Source of the DNA: Gnetum montanum
Lineage: Eukaryota; Streptophyta; Gnetopsida; Gnetales; Gnetaceae
Assembly (NCBI GenBank): GCA_015680685.1
Contig: MNCI01025282.1
Span: 336,349 to 365,987 of the forward strand
DNA length: 29,639 nucleotides
Direction of reading: 5' to 3'
A model generated the notes under the pieces. That model was not told the origin of the DNA. It searched no databases and saw only the letters and a list, made by a program, of their open reading frames with translations. Position 1 is the stretch's first letter. Each line of letters opens with the position of its first letter. Of this stretch, positions 8,291 through 18,719 are shown piece after piece. The position numbers and the translations under genes are program-made.

Positions 8291-9553
8291 GCCAAGTACT
8301 TCATGGAGATCAATGGACAACTTTACAAAGTATGTCCTGATGGCTTGGTTCGATGGTGCGTGCCCGAGGTGGATCAACTAAGAGTTCTCCAAGATGCTCA
8401 TGAGGGACCTTTTGGGGATTACTATGCAGGGAGAAGAATGGCTATTAAGATCCTACTTGCAAGATATTACTGGCCAACATTATTTTGGGATGCCCATCAA
8501 TTTGTCCAATCTTGTGAGCGCTGTCAACGTGATGGAGGAATGACTGCTAGAATGGAGGGTCCACAACAATGGATTCAACCTTTAGAACCCTTCGACATTT
8601 TGGGAATAGACTTTATGAGGCCCATTACACCAATGTCCAATGGAAAAGCTTACATCATTGTTGCTGTTGACTATCTAATGAAATGGGCTGAAGTAGCTGC
8701 TGTTACAAACTGCACATCATCTACAGTTGCATGATTTGTGCAACAAAAAATCATAAATAGGTTTGGTGTGCCACGTGCACTTATCTCAGATAATGGAACA
8801 CACTTCATAGGTGCAACCTTTTGGAAGTTAATGCAACGCTTAGGGGTTGAACATAAATTGACTACACCTTATCACCCCCAAGCTAATGGCCAAGCCGAGG
8901 TCACTAACCAGGAGATCACAAAAATATTGACAAGGAAAATTAGCAAGTATAGGTGAGATTGGAGTACTAAATTGAATGATGCTCTCTGGGCATACGGCTC
9001 CACTTGGAAACTCCCTATAGGCTACTCTCTCTATGAGTTAGTGTACAGAAAACTTCCAAAGCATCCAATTCAAAACGAGATCCATACACTATCCATGGCT
9101 TGTGACCTCCACCTCGACCTTGATCTAGCACAAAAACAAGGGTTGGCAACTCTAAACGTGCTAGACGAGAACTGATTGGCTGCCCTGTCATCAAATGAGC
9201 TGCACAAGGCATATAACAAGCAATGTCATGACTTGAAAATTTGAAAGGTTAAGTATCAACTAGGAGATAAGGTTCTCTATTGGAACCCCACACATGTGCC
9301 ACAATGCACAAAATTTCAAACACTGTGGGAAGGATCTTACATTATTCATACAACCTTTTTATCAGGGGCCATGACCATATACAAACCTGAGAGCCCTAAT
9401 AAGAGATTACTAGTCAATGTGCAACAAACGAAACCCTTCCATGAGCTTAGAATAGCCAGTGCACATAGTACCTCTGAGAAGGGACGACCTTGCTCATTAT
9501 TTTGGATCTCCCCCTATCAACTCAATCATGGGAGAGATGGCCACCTTTGCTAA
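8291..9553 (+). pseudogene. E1 integrase
   Basis: N-terminal HHCC zinc finger: His 8399, then GDYYAGRR where gypsy elements usually have GGHYAG-type sequence, so the second His appears replaced by Tyr (8420-8422), and CERC with Cys 8513 and Cys 8522. The catalytic core is complete: Asp 8609 (LGIDFM), Asp 8789 (ISDNGTHF) and Glu 8897 (HPQANGQAEV). The C-terminal domain (YQLGDKVLYWN, LWEGSYII, VNVQQTKPF) ends at 9553 with no chromodomain. Stops at 8732, 8954, 9173 and 9242 are all TGA at positions where CGA (Arg) fits the family. Integrase would insert the cDNA, giving the 5-bp duplication. Confidence 0.94.
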
Positions 9554-10259
9554 TCAATTAAGGCCCTTAGTTCCTTTTCAAGTTTTTATTTTACAAATTT
9601 TTGTTTTACAAATTTCTTTAACTTTTTTTTTTGTTTTGCAATACCATTTATACTCTTTTCTTTCTTTGTGTGGTTGTTTATTTTGTTAGGTTTGTCACCT
9701 AATAAGTGCTCTTGATGATGGTATGAACTATATTCTATTGCTTACTAATGTTTGGTTTTTACCTTTAAGTTATGATGTTGATACTAAGGTATGGTTCTTT
9801 TGATATAACAGGCAATGAGTCCACGTCATCCATGCATCCATGAATTTCTATGGTCTCTCTGGGCTTGGAACTGTACAGTCCCTTTCTTTAAATGATAGAA
9901 CTATCAATGAATTGGTGACTGGGCATTTCTCAAACTAAGGAAGGACTCAAGGATTGAAAAGGATGTGACTTCAAGGGGATTTGATGCATTTGTGTTGGCC
10001 ATTCTCTTGGGTGCTTGGATGTTTTCTTCTTGATTTTTCCTTACCATTTCGACGTTGCTCCATTATCGAGAAGGTGAGCTAATAAAAATAATAAGTCTTT
10101 TCATGGTGTGGTTCTCATGCAAAAAGAAAGAGGTGAGAATTCAAAGCACACCCCTTAGAAGAAATAATCATCTAGGCTACAAGCACTAGTTATGGAACTA
10201 AACAAACATGTTCCCTCTAACTAAGGTCCTTTCTCACTTCCTACTTTCTCCTTTCTCGT
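9554..10259 (+). other. E1 post-pol region, left of gap
   Basis: T-rich sequence after integrase with a short imperfect direct repeat near 9580-9615 (TTTTACAAATTT-type). No frame longer than about 75 codons and none resembling an envelope-like protein. Probably untranslated or decayed. Confidence 0.5.
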
Positions 10260-10908
10260 NNNNNNNNNNNNNNNNNNNNNNNNNNNNNNNNNNNNNNNNN
10301 NNNNNNNNNNNNNNNNNNNNNNNNNNNNNNNNNNNNNNNNNNNNNNNNNNNNNNNNNNNNNNNNNNNNNNNNNNNNNNNNNNNNNNNNNNNNNNNNNNNN
10401 NNNNNNNNNNNNNNNNNNNNNNNNNNNNNNNNNNNNNNNNNNNNNNNNNNNNNNNNNNNNNNNNNNNNNNNNNNNNNNNNNNNNNNNNNNNNNNNNNNNN
10501 NNNNNNNNNNNNNNNNNNNNNNNNNNNNNNNNNNNNNNNNNNNNNNNNNNNNNNNNNNNNNNNNNNNNNNNNNNNNNNNNNNNNNNNNNNNNNNNNNNNN
10601 NNNNNNNNNNNNNNNNNNNNNNNNNNNNNNNNNNNNNNNNNNNNNNNNNNNNNNNNNNNNNNNNNNNNNNNNNNNNNNNNNNNNNNNNNNNNNNNNNNNN
10701 NNNNNNNNNNNNNNNNNNNNNNNNNNNNNNNNNNNNNNNNNNNNNNNNNNNNNNNNNNNNNNNNNNNNNNNNNNNNNNNNNNNNNNNNNNNNNNNNNNNN
10801 NNNNNNNNNNNNNNNNNNNNNNNNNNNNNNNNNNNNNNNNNNNNNNNNNNNNNNNNNNNNNNNNNNNNNNNNNNNNNNNNNNNNNNNNNNNNNNNNNNNN
10901 NNNNNNNN
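10260..10908. other. Assembly gap, 649 N
   Basis: Run of undetermined bases inside the E1 post-pol region. Nothing can be said about its content; frames drawn through it are meaningless. An accessory gene could partly lie here. Confidence 1.
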
Positions 10909-11518
10909 TTATTCCTTATCTTTTTCCATTCTATCGCTACTGGAGGATCGCTCTTAGTCATGGGGGTCCTGGTCCAATTTTTTTGATTTTCTCTTAACCC
11001 CTACATCTTGGGTAGTCACCAGTGTTATATCTCCAGAATCAAGATTAGCCATACCACAACTCAACCAATGGACCTTACACCGAGGGAAGGTATCAATTGC
11101 ATTGTGATTCATTTATCCTTGCTAATATAAGACTGTGTTGTGTGTGTAGATGGCAATCATACAATAATGGATTGGATTTGGAGGGAACACTTAGAATGGA
11201 CTGGTGCTGGAGCAGTTATGCAAGGAACAGGATTGATGGTGCGCTTATGGATGACCAACAAAAAGCGCAATCTTGGCGTCGATAGCAACAGACTTTTTCT
11301 TTTCTCTCTCTCTCTTCTTTCTTCTCCCTCAGCTGCCAAATAAGCCTGGATGTCAAATTTGTATAGTGTTCACTCTTGTGGTCATGAATACTAATATTTC
11401 CATTTATTGTAATGATGATCCATTCATGTGTCACCCCATTCACCATTAGTGTCATTCAAGTCAATAATCCCATACCTTTCCAATATTTTGTAAGGAATTC
11501 AAGGACGAGTTTTTATTC
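10909..11518 (+). other. E1 pre-LTR region with internal polypurine-tract-like copy
   Basis: No convincing coding sequence. AGTCATGGGGGT at 10956-10967 repeats the first 12 bases of the true polypurine tract 563 bp further on. Frames at 11097-11455 are short, overlap on both strands and match nothing I recognise. Confidence 0.5.
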
Positions 11519-11531
11519 AGTCATGGGGGTA
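11519..11531 (+). promoter_or_regulatory. E1 polypurine tract
   Basis: AGTCATGGGGGTA directly precedes the 3' LTR start TGATGAG. The same 13 bases precede the E3 3' LTR on the minus strand (21466-21454), which supports its role as plus-strand cDNA primer although its purine run is short. Confidence 0.8.
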
Positions 11532-12279
11532 TGATGAGCCGCAATTTCTATAAATAAGAGGCTGCTTTCCCTATTCTAGACACTTAGACTTAGACCCTTA
11601 GCTAAACTCTTACAATTTTACCATTCCAGAGTTAGAATAATTTCCATGTGCCTGCAGTAGGAGTCTTAAAGTGAACGGATCTTTATTCGAGCAAATTGTA
11701 CCGAAGCACACATTTGTGTACGGCAATAAAGATGAACTTTATGATAAACCTTGCAGCATGTGGACTAAGCTAAATAGCAATTAATTATTGTTGAATGTTT
11801 AAATGCTTTCCTAGTTAATTAATCTCTCTCTCAACCCTTGACTCTCCTAGTTAAGTACACTCAGTACGACAGCTTCGAGCATGTGTGTAGTGCTTGGTAA
11901 CCCAGTAACAAGTAGTGTTTGATAATCCCAGTAGCATTGACCTGGTTCAGGATGTGTGCTGAAAGTGGGAATGGATATTGGTGTTAGGACAATTAGAACT
12001 TAGTTAGTGAATAGTTAATGAAAGTTAGTCACTTAGTTCTCCTTACCTTCCCCTATTAGAATAAGACATTAAAAAGATAAAAGTTATAAAAATCATGTAC
12101 CTCAAGGTTACTTAACCATACAACTGTGACAATATAAGTAAGTTTGGGAAGACAACGATTGATTAACCCTGAATGTTCCATTAGGGTGCATAAGCACTTA
12201 GTCCTTGGAGTTCGACTGGATCGTGCGTGAAACGCTCGTATTCGTATGGTTGAGTGTAGGGGTACCTCGCCACTCATCA
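11532..12279 (+). repeat. E1 3' LTR
   Basis: Begins TGATGAG and ends CTCATCA. It lacks the 46-bp palindromic block of the 5' LTR through a deletion between CCGC repeats and has one copy of the 47-bp unit duplicated in the 5' LTR. TATA box at 11549-11557. Directly followed by CCCTT (12280-12284). Confidence 0.95.
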
Positions 12280-12284
12280 CCCTT
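12280..12284. repeat. Target-site duplication of E1, right copy (CCCTT)
   Basis: Pairs with 2312-2316. The following sequence CAAATCATGGG continues the E2 gag frame on the minus strand. Confidence 0.95.
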
Positions 12285-13290
12285 CAAATCATGGGATGTT
12301 GTTCATGTATAACCTCTTGATCCTACTATCCTTTTCATGCCTTGTTGGAACTCTTACGGCCTCCGTTATATCTAGCATGCTTCTAGTTGCGAGTAGGGGT
12401 TCTTTGTGATCGTCTCGTTCATAGCATCTATGGTGTCTATGCGGTTCCCTACTCTCCCTTCTTCTATGCCTTGATTCCTTAAAGTGCCCTCGTCCTCGTT
12501 CTCGACTGTCTCATCGATGCCTTTCACTTCATTTTCCCTTATCCTCACGATTGGTTTCCCTATGACTGCGTTCAGACACTGAAGGAGAGGGTGAAGGTGA
12601 CGATGAAGGTGAAGAAGAAGGAGAACCATCGCCATGACAGTGTTTTCTACCTTCTCTTTAGTGGTCACGGCCTTGATCATGATCATGATCAGAACGTCCG
12701 CCCTTATCATGTATTCGTGTTCCCTCATTGAACACTTTGTGTTCGTGGGTATCAGAACCAGGGTTATGAATAGTGGAGTGGGGGTTCTAATACACCACCT
12801 CCTGACCACTGTTAGGAGGAGGAACATTGTTTTGTGGGGAACCTATTGAAGTAGGTTCACCATACTCAAGTTCACTCAAGACGTGCAAAGCGTTATGGGG
12901 CCATTTACCCTTCAAGGATTTATGGTATCTCTCCTGTCGCAAGTCGCTTTGACATTGCGCTTCTATGGGATGATAGTCCCTTGTGTCATGAATGCATGCA
13001 ACATATTCTGCATATAAAAGCAGCATGCCTATTCCTGTGAGAGCACGAAGGAGCATGTTGGGGACTGATTGGTCTAGAGGCAACACTATGTTACCCTCCA
13101 AGTCTCTCCAACGCAGTTGTTCATCTTGGTGGAGAATAAATGTGAAATTGGGTACATACTCATCGGGATGAGTATATACCACAAAAAACTGTTGAGGAAC
13201 TGGCGAATTTTGGTTATGTGTATTATGCCACCGACTGCCTCTTATGTTAGTCCTAGGCAATGAAGTGCTCTTATGTGAAGAAGAAGACAT
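12285..13290 (-). pseudogene. gag: E2 gag, N-terminal half
   Basis: Starts at ATGTCT (13290), 143 bases beyond the primer-site start. It stays open for about 167 codons to a TAG at 12789-12787, where E1 has CAG (Gln). The globular segment (PQQFFVVYTHPDEYVPNFTF, LRWRDLEGNIVL) is better preserved than in E1 and contains no stop where E1 has its TAG-TGA pair. Downstream, the true frame carries the Ser/Pro-rich then Arg/Ser-rich stretch (about 12640-12420) with at least two further stops, ending at the NNIPRFEG motif (12290), where E1 interrupts it. An overlapping minus-strand frame of 151 codons at 12827-12372 is out of frame and not the gene. Confidence 0.85.
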
Positions 13291-13414
13291 CTTGTCTTGT
13301 TCGGTGTGCAATGAATTGTTGTCTTGTCTTTCTTTGATTAACCCTAAGGGTTCGTTCTAACGTTCCAACGATATGAATGATTTCCTATGTTCTACGCAGC
13401 GCACAAACAACTAA

Positions 13415-13433
13415 GTCCCTGGCAACAGTGCCA
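13415..13433 (-). promoter_or_regulatory. E2 primer-binding site (tRNA-Asp)
   Basis: Minus-strand TGGCACTGTTGCCAGGGAC, one base from the LTR end, resembles the tRNA-Asp complement with a few substitutions. Same spacing as in E1 and E5. Confidence 0.85.
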
Positions 13434-13434
13434 A

Positions 13435-14207
13435 TGATGAGTGGCGAGGTACCCCTACACTCAACCATACGAATATGAGCGTTTCATGCACAATCCGATC
13501 GAACTCCAAGGACTAAGTGCTTACACGCCTTAATGGAACACTCAGGGTTAATCAATCGTTGTCTTCCCAAACTTACTTGTATTGTCATGGTTGTATGGTT
13601 AAGTAAGCTTGGGGTATATGATTTTTATAGCTTTTATCTTTTTTATGTCTTCTGCAAATAAGGAGAGGGAGAGAGAACTAAGTGGCTAACTTACATTAAC
13701 TATTCATTAACTAGTTTCTAAATGTTCCTAACACCAATATCCATTCCCACTTGCCGTACACATCCTGAACCAGTGCAACACTGCTGGGATTACCAAACAC
13801 TAATCGTTATTGGGTTACCAAGCGCTACACGCATGCTCGGAGCAGTCGTGCTAGGTGTACTTAACTAAGGGGGTTGAAGGTTGAGAGAGATATTAATTAA
13901 CTAGGAAAGCATTAAACAATCATTAATTACTAATTAGCTTAAGCTGTATGCTGCAAGGTTTATCATAAAGTTTGTCTTTATTGTCGTACACAAAATTGTG
14001 CTCAGGTACAAATTGCTCGAATAAAGATCTATTCACTCTATGACTCCTACTGCAGGCACACAGAATTATTCTAACTCTGAAATGACTAAACTGCAAGAAT
14101 CTAGCTAAGGGTCTAAGTCTAACTCCCTTGGAACCAAGGGTGTCGCCTCTTATTTATAGAAGATGAGGCAAGACGCGATATCGCGTATGCGATATCACAA
14201 CTCATCA
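13435..14207 (-). repeat. E2 5' LTR
   Basis: 773-bp LTR in reverse orientation; termini TGATGAG/CTCATCA in plus reading. It is alignable with both E1 LTRs over U3, R and U5, including the 47-bp segment in single copy. TATA box on the minus strand at 14158-14150. The U3 start carries GATATC palindromes (14173-14197). Confidence 0.93.
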
Positions 14208-16200
14208 CTATGCTCATATTTTTCTTAGTCTTCACTTGGCTACTGATGAGCTATGTATAAGATGTTTTTTTTTTTGAAATATTTGATTATTTATTATTAT
14301 TTAGTTATTATTACTATAAGTATTATTAAATAACATAGAGTTACTAATACTTTTTTTAGGCTACTAGATGCGCTAAGTTAAGATCTTAATAATTAAATGA
14401 TAGGTTTATCAATTTTTTAAAATGCAAAATAAATTAATTAAATATTAAGTTTAAGCAAGTTCACAAGATAAGTCTATGTTGGTAGTGCCAGACAAGTTGT
14501 CATTCTAATTTAGGCTTTAACTATGTTATTGCATAGTTAAATCTTATCTATGTTATCCGCCTAATTTAGGCTTTAAATTCCTTTCCTCTAAGAACATGAC
14601 CAAGTGGGCACCTATTGCATAGATTTCCAATTTACTAGACCCTTGCTTTCCCTTCTTGATCTTGGACTTCTCTTCCGAAGCCTTTTTCCTCATAAAAACC
14701 CTCATGAAAGTTATTAGTCGTATTACTATGCTAGCAAGATTTCAAAAAGTTAGCTTGAACCCATGCAAATGAGTTGAGTTGTTCTATCAGGGTAGATACA
14801 TGTACCATTGGGTACTCCTGTATTGAGTTAAAGCATTTAACTTTAGCAATTAGGAAAGCCTAAATTATGAACTAATAAAATTGAACATATTGTTTACAAT
14901 AGTATTATTTATTATTGGTTGGAATAAAGCATACTCTACCTTGCAATGAAACGGTAATGGTATACATTCAAAACCTTTCCGTAGGCATGCAACGTCCTTA
15001 TCGGAATAACTCCATAGCAATACGTAGGTTCTGTTGAAAAAATTATTTTCATTTTTGCATCTGCCAAGGAGCCTGAAAAGAAAACTTGCACATCAATAGC
15101 TACGGACATGTTCCTAAATGATGTGTACCAAATTCATTACTTTTGAAAGCCACACAATTGTGTTGGCTACCGAGATGGCTGAAAACGTTAACATCGAATC
15201 ATTGTAGGGTAACGAGGCAAAGTGATGTGTTTACATGGTACTTGAGGCCGACGTGGCATTCTCGGTGACGTCAACCATGAATCTATACTTCACGGTGCGG
15301 CCTTGTTGTGCTCTCGCTTGCATTTTTTTTTTAATTTTTAGTTTTATTTTATGATTATTTTTATTCTGCATAAATTGAATCATGTGTATTGTTTTACTTT
15401 TGAATGCTACGTTACATGGAAGTGATGACGAGCGAAATAGAGTTTGGGAGTTTTTTTAATGATATGAATATGTGTCGGTTATTGACGTTTCAGCTTTTCC
15501 AATGGATTGTTACGTCATGAGACGTTGATTGCCTAATATTAATGAAACTAAAATAGTTTTTTTACTACGTCCTTAGACTTGCAAGATCCATTAGATAGGG
15601 GAAATGAAAATAGCCCTTATTTATAGACTCTTACTAGTCTAACAGCATATAGGTAATGCAACTTCTCATTGACAACCTTTGAATCCCCTACTTCTACTCT
15701 AAAACATATTGTTGATCTATATGTTCTAATTATTTTTATTTTTATTTTTATTTTATTTTCCTATCTCATTCTAAAACCCTATTTACCCTAGACTGTAAAG
15801 AAGGATTTTGTTTATCATTTGTCATAAACATTTCTCTTGGAGTAAAGGATACCTTTTTTTTCTTTGTTTCAATTGGTCTCGTCTACATGATGTATATCAA
15901 GCGATTTGCTTCTAAATTAAATTGATGCAATTATATTTTTTACCATTTTATTCATAAAACTGTCTCTTTCTTTGTTCTTGTGTTGTTTTTTATTTATTTT
16001 GCTTCTGCTTATGAAACTCAAAGTGATAATTGATGTTACATTGTTCTTTAGCTCTACTTTTTACGCTACACATTAAAACTTAATTTCCAACTTTTTTAAA
16101 AAAATTTTGGCTTCAACATTACTTTCGTAACTAGGTCATTATATTGATATGACCCAAAAGTAGATAGTGTTACATTGTGTTAGTGATATTAGGAAAGGAA
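14208..16200. other. AT-rich intergenic stretch
   Basis: No open frame of meaningful length on either strand and no LTR ends. Simple repeats: poly-T at about 14264 and a (TTTTTA)n run near 15731-15760. A ~50-codon minus-strand frame at about 14707-14552, rich in Lys, is too short to call. The stretch also holds the motif cluster listed separately at 15247-15273. Otherwise nothing recognised. Confidence 0.6.
15247..15273. promoter_or_regulatory. Cluster of plant stress-type promoter motifs
   Basis: Within 27 bp: GCCGAC (DRE/CRT core, 15247-15252), overlapping ACGTGGC (ABRE/G-box type, 15251-15257), and the perfect palindrome TGACGTCA (bZIP/TGA site, 15266-15273). More TACGTCA/GACGTT motifs lie at about 15485-15530. 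No coding sequence nearby confirms a promoter; could be chance or an old LTR remnant. Confidence 0.3.
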
Positions 16201-18399
16201 ACATGGCATTCCATGCAAGTTGTTGTGAGTTAGTCATATCAATTCTCCCCACAACAAACTCCATCATAATAATCCATCAAAATCACATCTCATCAAAATA
16301 AGTACATAGCAAAAACAACCTATAATATTATTATATTTATCAAATATGATGATGGGTAAGAACACATGTCATACTTGTGACCAACTCCTCATACTTATGT
16401 AGTCCAACAAAGACATCACTCATTCATTCAATTGTTGATCAACTTGTTTTTCTCTCTTACATTAGTACCTTCAATAGGCAATTTACATCAATCTCCTTTC
16501 TCCTCAACAGTCATTACTTTGCAAGATGACATTAACAAGATTATTAGACAACTATCCATGACTTTGCCAAGCAAATATAATTATCATAAAACATCTCATA
16601 ATCACTTACTCATGTTCTTCCATCAAATTCCTTATATCCATAACATTAATTCTAAGCTTCCTTATTGTTACTTGCCAATATCATGACCTCCATAGAGCTC
16701 ACTACATTCATCACAACTTGAAACAAAAGTCACGAGATTCATAGTGACTTAGATAAACGTAATGAAAGTTATTATGACCTATGACAAACTATCACAATCT
16801 ATAAGTTACAAGTTACAACATTTTTTGTAATTCACAAGTAATACACCATTGTTGCATTTGACATCAAAACCTAGTCACATGATGCACAATTAAGTCTATG
16901 ATTTACCATTTCAGTTTGGTAAATTGTTCAGCTTCCAAAAACAACACAAAGAGTCATGTGTGTTGTGAAAATGACACATTAGATGAATTGATGAAGAGGA
17001 AACAAGCAAAATTAAATTCATCATACCTCCCAAAATCAACAAAATTCATATATTCCAAATTAACATCAACATCCAATTCCATCAAACAATCCTAACATTA
17101 GCCCATGGAGAAAAAAAATCGTACAATGAAAACAATTCAAGAACCTCTTGTAACAAACACAGAAATAATTTTGGATACCAAGAATCAAGGTTTGCAAGAA
17201 TGCATCATCAATAGAGATCATGGTTGATATTTGGAAAACCAAACATATCAACTTGCTAAACAAATTAATAGAAAAGATATAATAAAAATCTTGAATTGCC
17301 AAATGGCTTGCTCATTAATTTCACTCACAAAAATCCTTTTTCAAATCCAATCTTTATCACACATCAATAATGCTTACCTACTATGGAAAAAAAGTTTACA
17401 AAAGATTGTAGAAAAATATAAGGAAAAAGATGTTTCAATATAACAAATTCATTAATAACCTGGTCAAATTCCAACTATTTTATACACCTCACATTCTCTC
17501 ATGCATCAAACCAATAGAGTCTCTTGTTTAGCTTTAATTCAATGCCAAATGATATAAAATGGATCACAAGGATCAGACATATGTAGACACTAGTTCATAT
17601 CTAATGATTACAATTTGATTTAAGTATTCTCTAACCAATCACATACAACTATCATTTTAATGGTCAATAAGCACCAATAGAGGATCCTTAATAATACAAG
17701 TTATGAAAACCCCAACTTATTGATAACATAATACCCTCATGAATTTGAACTCATAACTCATAACCTAGGAACCAAAATTAGAATCCTTCAAAACCTACAA
17801 CTTCTAGAGAACACACTCAATTCAACAAACTAGTTAGACTCAAGACTTGTCTTATCGTTGAGCTCCCACAAAAAGAAAATTATAAAATGCAAAATATTCA
17901 ACATAACACACAATTATGCATACCTATCAAAATACCCATGTCAAATGCTCTAGATCATGGTACTTGCCTCATAGTCTAACAAGATTAGTGTATAAAATAA
18001 ATGCAATGTCAGTAATCCATAAATCAAAATCTCATAACATATATAATGATGTGAATCCTACCTCAATAAACCCAAAAAGGACCCATTCCACAAGCTTCCT
18101 AAGCAAATTCAACTTAGAAAACCAAAACAACATAATGAAATGTAGAAATTCTCCCCTTTTATTAAGAATACTCTTAAAAGTTAGAGAAATACATCAAAGA
18201 TGAGAAGCCAAGATCAACTCACAACTCTCCCAAAGATCTTAGATACCACACTATTCATTTTTTGGTATGCCAAAACCTTGAAAATTGAAGAATTTGGAAG
18301 TGTTCTTGTGAGATCTTGTAGGTCTAAGAAAGGTAAATAAAGGAGACCAAGACAAGTGCATGAATTGAAAATCTAGTATACTAAAGTCCAACAAGAAAA
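16201..18399. other. AT-rich stretch with degraded coding relic
   Basis: Strongly AT-rich. Apart from the possible relic at 16898-17443, only short unrelated frames (84 codons at 16432-16686, 95 codons at 17916-18203), none resembling a known family. No LTR ends or primer sites seen. Confidence 0.5.
16898..17443 (+). pseudogene. Degraded coding relic of unknown origin
   Basis: Frame 2 stays readable across 16898-17443 with only three or four stops (after 17095 and at 17228). It reads as a Lys/Asn-rich helical protein: DELMKRKQAKLNSSYLPKS, then from ATG 17105 KTIQEPLVTNTEIILDTKN, QTYQLAKQINRKDIIKILN and LLWKKSLQKIVEKYKEKD. Long-range single-frame coherence is the only evidence for coding. I do not recognise the family; a transposon fragment is most likely. 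High A content also makes chance open frames common. Confidence 0.25.
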
Positions 18400-18430
18400 T
18401 GCAAGGATTTGGAGGAAATCACAAGGATGC

Positions 18431-18522
18431 AAGATGTCTCAATTTCAAAGAAGACATCTTAGAGACTACCAAGATGTCTCAATTTCAAAGAAGACATCTT
18501 AGAGACTACCAAGATGTCTCAT
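18431..18522. repeat. 40-bp tandem repeat, 2.3 copies
   Basis: 18431-18470 and 18471-18510 are identical 40-mers, with a third partial unit to 18522. Each unit contains AAGATGTCT and its inverse AGACATCTT separated by 12 bp, so each could form a hairpin. Confidence 0.95.
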
Positions 18523-18719
18523 TTTGCAGCAAGACGTCTCAGTTGAGAAATTATGGTCTCAAGCAAGATGTCTCTACAAAATAGCAGACATATCAAGTTG
18601 TAGCAAGATGTCTTGGAACTGGTCAACATGTCTTAACTAAGATGTTTTAAGAAAAATGAGACGTCTCACTTGTAAAATGGAGAACATAGTAAGACATATT
18701 AAGCTTGTAGAAGACATAT
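18432..18719. promoter_or_regulatory. AGATGTCT/AGACATCT cluster upstream of TATA
   Basis: Exact or one-mismatch copies at 18432, 18452, 18472, 18492, 18512, 18532, 18566, 18606 and 18659, with looser AGACATAT forms near 18692 and 18712. All lie 60-350 bp upstream of TATAAAAG (18778). Four copies extend to TGTCTC, the auxin-response core. Likely U3 enhancer repeats; the binding factor is not known. Confidence 0.55.

Larger units (their letters stand above)
3306..9553 (+). pseudogene. gag-pol: E1 gag-pol polyprotein, decayed
   Basis: One long coding region for Gag, protease, RT, RNase H and integrase. Frame 3 is used from ATGTCT (3306) to about 4895, then frame 2 to the TAA at 9551-9553. Comparison with E2 shows one base lost between 4895 and 4896, so the ancestor was a single open frame of about 2,080 codons. 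I chose 3306 over the upstream ATG at 3276 because E2 (13290) and E5 (29634) both begin with ATGTCT at a similar distance from the primer site. In-frame stops include 3654, 3657, 4392, 4566, 5231, 5345, 5642, 5756, 5867, 6014, 6122, 6272, 6431, 6773, 6869, 7106, 7166, 7358, 7412, 7730, 7973, 8108, 8276, 8732, 8954, 9173 and 9242. It cannot make a functional product. Confidence 0.93.
2317..12279 (+). mobile_element. E1: complete Ty3/gypsy (Athila/Tat-like) LTR retrotransposon
   Basis: Full-length element: 5' LTR 2317-3159, tRNA-Asp primer-binding site 3161-3179, gag-pol 3306-9553 in the order gag, protease, RT, RNase H, integrase, polypurine tract 11519-11531, 3' LTR 11532-12279, flanked by CCCTT. 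Integrase after RT/RNase H places it in Ty3/gypsy (Metaviridae). No chromodomain follows the integrase and the primer is tRNA-Asp, which favours the Athila/Tat branch; the LTRs are shorter than is usual for Athila. About 9.96 kb including a 649-base gap. No envelope-like gene is visible in the readable post-pol sequence. It sits antisense inside E2 gag. By hand count the last 279 bp of the LTRs differ at 22 sites (about 8%), so the insertion is not recent. Confidence 0.95.
12280..14207 (-). mobile_element. E2, upstream part: LTR, primer site and gag start
   Basis: Minus-strand head of E2: LTR 14207-13435, primer site 13433-13415, gag from 13290 to the E1 junction. It matches E1 2317-4312 in reverse orientation, including the gag start and the Arg/Ser stretch. 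The right flank opens with CTATG (14208-14212), which would be its target duplication; the partner copy lies outside the window. Confidence 0.93.

Noticed and set aside
10208-10961. Frames of about 250 codons on both strands
   Set aside because: They consist almost wholly of the N gap; only about 15-20 real codons at each end.
11097-11455. Short overlapping frames on both strands before the E1 3' LTR
   Set aside because: All under 80 codons, mutually overlapping and without family resemblance; not accepted as an envelope-like gene.
12372-12827. 151-codon minus-strand frame starting MFLLLTVV
   Set aside because: It is the +1 shadow of the Arg/Ser-rich gag stretch of E2; the homologous frame in E1 (3766-4209) is likewise out of the gag frame.
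14552-14707. Minus-strand 50-codon frame (MRVFMRKKASEEKSKIKK...)
   Set aside because: Could be an exon of a host gene, but no splice partners or further exons could be found, and it is too short to support.
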